From assembly GCA_965276665.1 (NCBI GenBank), contig OZ255620.1, positions 930,001 through 994,000 of the forward strand: a stretch of DNA of 64,000 nucleotides. The letters are read 5' to 3'. Source of the stretch: CAWGJC01 sp965276665 (GTDB lineage: Bacteria > Pseudomonadota > Alphaproteobacteria > Acetobacterales > Acetobacteraceae). The translations under genes and the position numbers were made by a program. The notes beneath the pieces are model-generated. The model was not told where the DNA came from. It searched no databases and saw only the letters and a program-made list of their open reading frames with translations. Within the stretch, counting starts at the first letter, position 1; every line of letters starts with the position of its first letter. Of this stretch, positions 61,491 through 64,000 are shown one piece after another.

Positions 61491-62573
61491 ATGGCACCCC
61501 AGCGCACGGCAGAGCGCGAGCAACTGGACCTGTTCCAAGCGCTACCCGGCGATCTCGCTCCACGCGACGCCCAGGACCTCATGGCCTATCCGTTCTTCAG
61601 CCTCGCCAAGAGCCTCCGCACCCGGCCAATCGACTACCGGGCCGGCGACATCGCCATCCGCGTCGAGGCTGTCCCGGAGCACGGCATGGCGACGATATGG
61701 GACGCGGACATCCTGATCTGGGCCGCCTCGCAGATCGTCCAGGCGCGCGACCAGGGCATCCGGTCCTCACGCCTGATGGCGGCCACACCCTACGAAATTC
61801 TGACCTTCACCAGGCGCGGCACCTCGATCCGCGACTACCACCGCCTCAAGGCGGCGCTCGATCGGCTGCAATCCACGACGATCGCGACATCCATCCGCCA
61901 GCCTAGCGATCGCCGGATGCACCGCTTCTCCTGGGTCAACGAGTGGAAAGAACGCCTGGACGAGGCAGGCCGGCCGCTCGGGGTCGAGCTGATCGTCCCG
62001 GATTGGTTCTACGCCGCGGTGATGGACGACGCGCTCGTGCTCACCATCGACCGTGCCTATTTCGAGCTGACGGGCGGCCTTGAGCGCTGGCTGTATCGGC
62101 TGGTGCGCAAGCACGGCGGGCGGCAGCGCACGGGCTGGCGGTTCGACTTCCGCCACTTGCACCAAAAGTCCGGCGCGCTATCGCCATACCGGCGCTTCGC
62201 GTTCGAGCTTCGCGACATCGTTCGTCGCCAGCCTCTGCCGGGCTACGTGCTGTTCGTCGAAGCCGAGGCTGGCGGTCGCGTCCTGCTCGCCTTCGAGCCC
62301 GTATCCGCCTGTGGACAACCTGTGGAAGCGCTCGTGCTATCGGGAACGCCCACTATCGTGCCATCGGGAACACCACCCTCGTGCTATCAGGAACACAAAC
62401 AGGGTGTAACCCCCTCGTATCAAACGACGAATCGCGCCCTTAACTTAGACTCTAACGAAGAGTCTAACCTTGTAGTGGGCGCGCGGCGTTTTGTGGATCG
62501 CCGGCAGCCGGTCGTGCGTGCGGAGAGTCGACCGGGAAGAAAAGGCGAAACGGGCCAGCGAGGCGCGACATGA
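61491..62573 (+). CDS. repA: RepA-like replication initiator
   Basis: 360 residues from the ATG at 61491. DLMAYPFFSLAKSLRTRPID, ADILIWAASQIVQARDQGI and the winged-helix-containing core (HRLKAALDRLQSTTIATSIR, HRFSWVNEWKE, YFELTGGLERWLYRLVRKHG) are typical of the RepA initiators of alphaproteobacterial plasmids and ICEs. The last 100 codons overlap iteron-like repeats and are low in similarity. The stop overlaps parA (ATGA). Lets the excised circle replicate. Confidence 0.85.
   Translation: MAPQRTAEREQLDLFQALPGDLAPRDAQDLMAYPFFSLAKSLRTRPIDYRAGDIAIRVEAVPEHGMATIWDADILIWAASQIVQARDQGIRSSRLMAATPYEILTFTRRGTSIRDYHRLKAALDRLQSTTIATSIRQPSDRRMHRFSWVNEWKERLDEAGRPLGVELIVPDWFYAAVMDDALVLTIDRAYFELTGGLERWLYRLVRKHGGRQRTGWRFDFRHLHQKSGALSPYRRFAFELRDIVRRQPLPGYVLFVEAEAGGRVLLAFEPVSACGQPVEALVLSGTPTIVPSGTPPSCYQEHKQGVTPSYQTTNRALNLDSNEESNLVVGARRFVDRRQPVVRAESRPGRKGETGQRGAT
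62310..62467. other. Probable replication origin inside the 3' part of repA
   Basis: A DnaA-box-like TGTGGACAA (62310-62318, one mismatch). Three direct repeats TCGTGCTATCGGGAAC (62332-62347), TCGTGCCATCGGGAAC (62356-62371) and TCGTGCTATCAGGAAC (62379-62394), spaced 24 and 23 bases, about two helical turns. Then an AT-richer stretch and a perfect 9-bp palindrome TTAGACTCT/AGAGTCTAA (62445-62453/62459-62467). Iterons of this kind bind the cognate initiator. Confidence 0.7.
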
Positions 62574-63208
62574 TCGTCGCACTGCTGAACCAGAAGGGCG
62601 GGGTCGGCAAGACAACGCTGGCGCTGCACCTGGCGGGCGCCTGGGCCGCACAGGATCTGCGCGTGTTGGTCGTCGACGCGGACCCGCAAGGCTCGGCACT
62701 GGACTGGTCCGAGCAGCGCAGCCGCGAGGGCCTGCCGCGCCAGTTCGGCGTGCTCGGCCTGGCGCGCGAGACGCTGCACCGCGAGCTTCCGGAGATTTCC
62801 CGCGACGTCGATCACGTCGTCCTCGACGGCCCGCCGCGGGTCACCGGCATCGCACGCTCTGCGCTACTCGCCGCCGACGTGGTGCTCGTGCCGGCCACGC
62901 CTTCGCCGTTCGACGGTTGGGCCTCGGCCGAGATGCTGCGGCTGCTCGGGGAGGCGCGCATCTTCCGACCGGAGCTGATCGCGCGCTTCGTGCTGAACCG
63001 CTGCGCGGCTCGCACGGTTATCGCGCGCGAGACCGGCGAGGCGCTGGCCGAGCATGACCCGCCAGTGCTCGCGTCCCGCGTCGGCCAACGCGTCGCCTTC
63101 GCCGCTGCGGCGCGCACGGGACGGCTCATCGGTGAGCTGGATGGCCACATCCTCGGCGCGCGAGAGATCGCCAACCTGGCGGCCGAGATCGCCGGACTCG
63201 TGCCGTGA
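62570..63208 (+). CDS. parA: ParA-family partition ATPase
   Basis: 212 residues. Deviant Walker A LNQKGGVGKTTLALHLA (7-21), Walker A' VLVVDADPQGSALDW and Walker B HVVLDGPPRV. Short ParA class (without HTH), like those paired with ParG-type RHH proteins. The next gene encodes such a protein, and both probably segregate the excised element. Confidence 0.92.
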   Translation: MIVALLNQKGGVGKTTLALHLAGAWAAQDLRVLVVDADPQGSALDWSEQRSREGLPRQFGVLGLARETLHRELPEISRDVDHVVLDGPPRVTGIARSALLAADVVLVPATPSPFDGWASAEMLRLLGEARIFRPELIARFVLNRCAARTVIARETGEALAEHDPPVLASRVGQRVAFAAAARTGRLIGELDGHILGAREIANLAAEIAGLVP

Positions 63209-63468
63209 CCGTGCGCGACCGCAAGCAGGGGTTTGCAGCCCGGCCCGCGAGTCCAGACGACTGGGTGCGGGCATCAGGCGACGGCCGACCTGCGCCGACG
63301 GGAGCGGACGCCTATACCGCCCGGCTCACCGTGGACGTCACCCCTGAGCTGCGCGGCCGGATCAAGATCGCGGCGTTCCGGCGCGGTCTGACCGCCGCAG
63401 ACATGCTGCGCACCTTGCTGGAACGAGAGTTCCCGCTCAACGCCGACGACCGCGGAGTGACGCCATGA
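63205..63468 (+). CDS. Ribbon-helix-helix (ParG-like) protein
   Basis: 87 residues, GTG start overlapping the parA stop. The C-terminal half (YTARLTVDVTPELRGRIKIA, AFRRGLTAADMLRTLLEREF) is an RHH DNA-binding fold; the N-terminal half is disordered and basic. Likely the centromere-binding partner of ParA. Confidence 0.75.
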   Translation: MTVRDRKQGFAARPASPDDWVRASGDGRPAPTGADAYTARLTVDVTPELRGRIKIAAFRRGLTAADMLRTLLEREFPLNADDRGVTP

Positions 63469-63929
63469 AGGCGCTCACCGAAGTCGAGCTGTGTTGGCTG
63501 GAAGGCCGCATCGAGCGCTGGATCAGGTTCGGCCGCGACGTCGAGGAGCGCATCATCGACCGCTGCCGGCGTGTGCTGTCATTCGCGCCCGGCACGGTGT
63601 TCGCGTTCGTGCGATGGGCAGCGAACGACCACGGAACCGTCGTCTCGCGCATCGACATTTTGCGCGCCGTCGAACGTGGCAAGGCCTGCTCGACGATCCC
63701 GTGCGTGACACCCGGCGGTGAAGTCCTGCTGCGCAGCTTCGGCTGGCCGAAAGTGGAGCGGGTGCTGAAGGCCATCGACGCCGTGGACGCGCTCGGCGTC
63801 GATCCGGGCGACGCCGACCCGAACCACTGGCGGCACGTCCACAACCGTCTTTCCGCTGGCCAGGAGCCGCGGCCCTACACGCGCGAGCGCCATCGCGCCT
63901 GGCTCATGAGACTGAGGATCGAAGCATGA
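63465..63929 (+). CDS. DUF2840 family protein
   Basis: 154 residues. LTEVELCWLEGRIERWIRFG, VFAFVRWAANDHGTVVSRID and HVHNRLSAGQEPRPYTRERH are standard DUF2840 stretches, a family found next to traF in Tra/Trb-type ICEs and plasmids. Function unknown. It overlaps its neighbours by four bases each (ATGA). Confidence 0.85.
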   Translation: MKALTEVELCWLEGRIERWIRFGRDVEERIIDRCRRVLSFAPGTVFAFVRWAANDHGTVVSRIDILRAVERGKACSTIPCVTPGGEVLLRSFGWPKVERVLKAIDAVDALGVDPGDADPNHWRHVHNRLSAGQEPRPYTRERHRAWLMRLRIEA

Positions 63930-64000
63930 CACGACGCAGACTCGTCGTGGCGACCGGCAGCGTCGCCATCGCCACTATCGCGCTCATGGCGGCCTCGAAA
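63926..64000 (+). CDS. traF: TraF-type S26 signal peptidase (5' end only)
   Basis: Only 25 codons are in the window: MTRRRLVVATGSVAIATIAL and onward, a basic start and hydrophobic membrane segment as at the N-terminus of TraF. The gene order DUF2840-traF in related ICEs supports the call. TraF matures the conjugative pilin. The rest, with the serine-lysine site, is beyond the edge. Confidence 0.65.
   Translation, partial: MTRRRLVVATGSVAIATIALMAASK

Noticed and set aside
62332..62394. Three regular repeats as a mini CRISPR array
   Set aside because: Spacers are only 7-8 bases and the repeats are inside repA beside a DnaA-like box; iterons fit, a CRISPR does not. No cas genes or other arrays in the window.
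19400..64000. Integrase or relaxase gene
   Set aside because: Looked for tyrosine or serine recombinase and MobA/VirD2-like motifs in the supported frames and found none; these genes are presumably beyond the right edge.

Overview
The window is high-GC DNA from an alphaproteobacterium, most likely an Acetobacteraceae-type member of the Rhodospirillales. That placement is an inference from core gene content, codon use and GC; no rRNA is present. It has two parts: chromosomal backbone (about 1-19.5 kb) and the start of a large integrated element (about 19.5-64 kb) that runs off the right edge.

Backbone, 1-19.5 kb. A partial Gfo/Idh/MocA oxidoreductase is followed by a decayed divergent TetR/short-chain-dehydrogenase pair and a small copper-chaperone-like protein. 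A tightly packed leftward block follows: beta-propeller protein, histidine phosphatase, GST, prs, lipoprotein, pgeF, NDUFAF7-like methyltransferase, lgt, hldD. Then come a ubiK-like gene, a YbjN protein, proC, a DMT transporter, a lipoprotein, a class II aldolase and an M20 amidohydrolase. A peroxide-defence locus (oxyR divergent from ahpC-ahpD) and a PAS/EAL protein close the backbone, which ends at tRNA-Gly(GCC).

Defence island, 20.5-33.2 kb. Immediately inside the tRNA are a transposase remnant and then stacked anti-phage genes: a Septu-like pair (ptuA/ptuB), an AbiE-type toxin/antitoxin pair with a clear palindromic operator, an unfamiliar module (STAS-like/winged-helix protein, small protein, Cys-rich DUF4417-like protein, convergent GHKL ATPase), an AbiJ-NTD-like/PD-(D/E)XK nuclease, and a Hachiman system (hamA/hamB). 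The STAS/GHKL/DUF4417 module is the best candidate for something undescribed.

Element maintenance genes, 33.4-42 kb. DUF932 (plus a truncated second copy), a ParB-like protein, a Toprim protein, DUF2493, a membrane protein, a broken SRAP gene and DUF736. Two families of repeated non-coding elements sit upstream of these genes.

Cargo, 42.5-59.3 kb. An ECF sigma factor, an anti-sigma-like protein and a periplasmic sensor precede a complete MdtABC-type RND efflux operon with outer-membrane factor. An amidohydrolase and an mlaA-like gene follow, with two IS5-family (IS427-group-like) elements around mlaA.

Element control and replication, 59.4-64 kb. This reads like the excision/transfer switch of tripartite or monopartite rhizobial ICEs such as ICEMlSymR7A: a divergent XRE repressor and QseM-like antiactivator, an FseA-like activator split across two frames with a +1 slippery site, an RdfS-like excisionase, a RepA-like initiator containing a probable origin (DnaA-box-like site, three iterons, palindrome), parA, an RHH protein, DUF2840 and the start of traF. 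No integrase is visible, so the far end presumably lies beyond the window.
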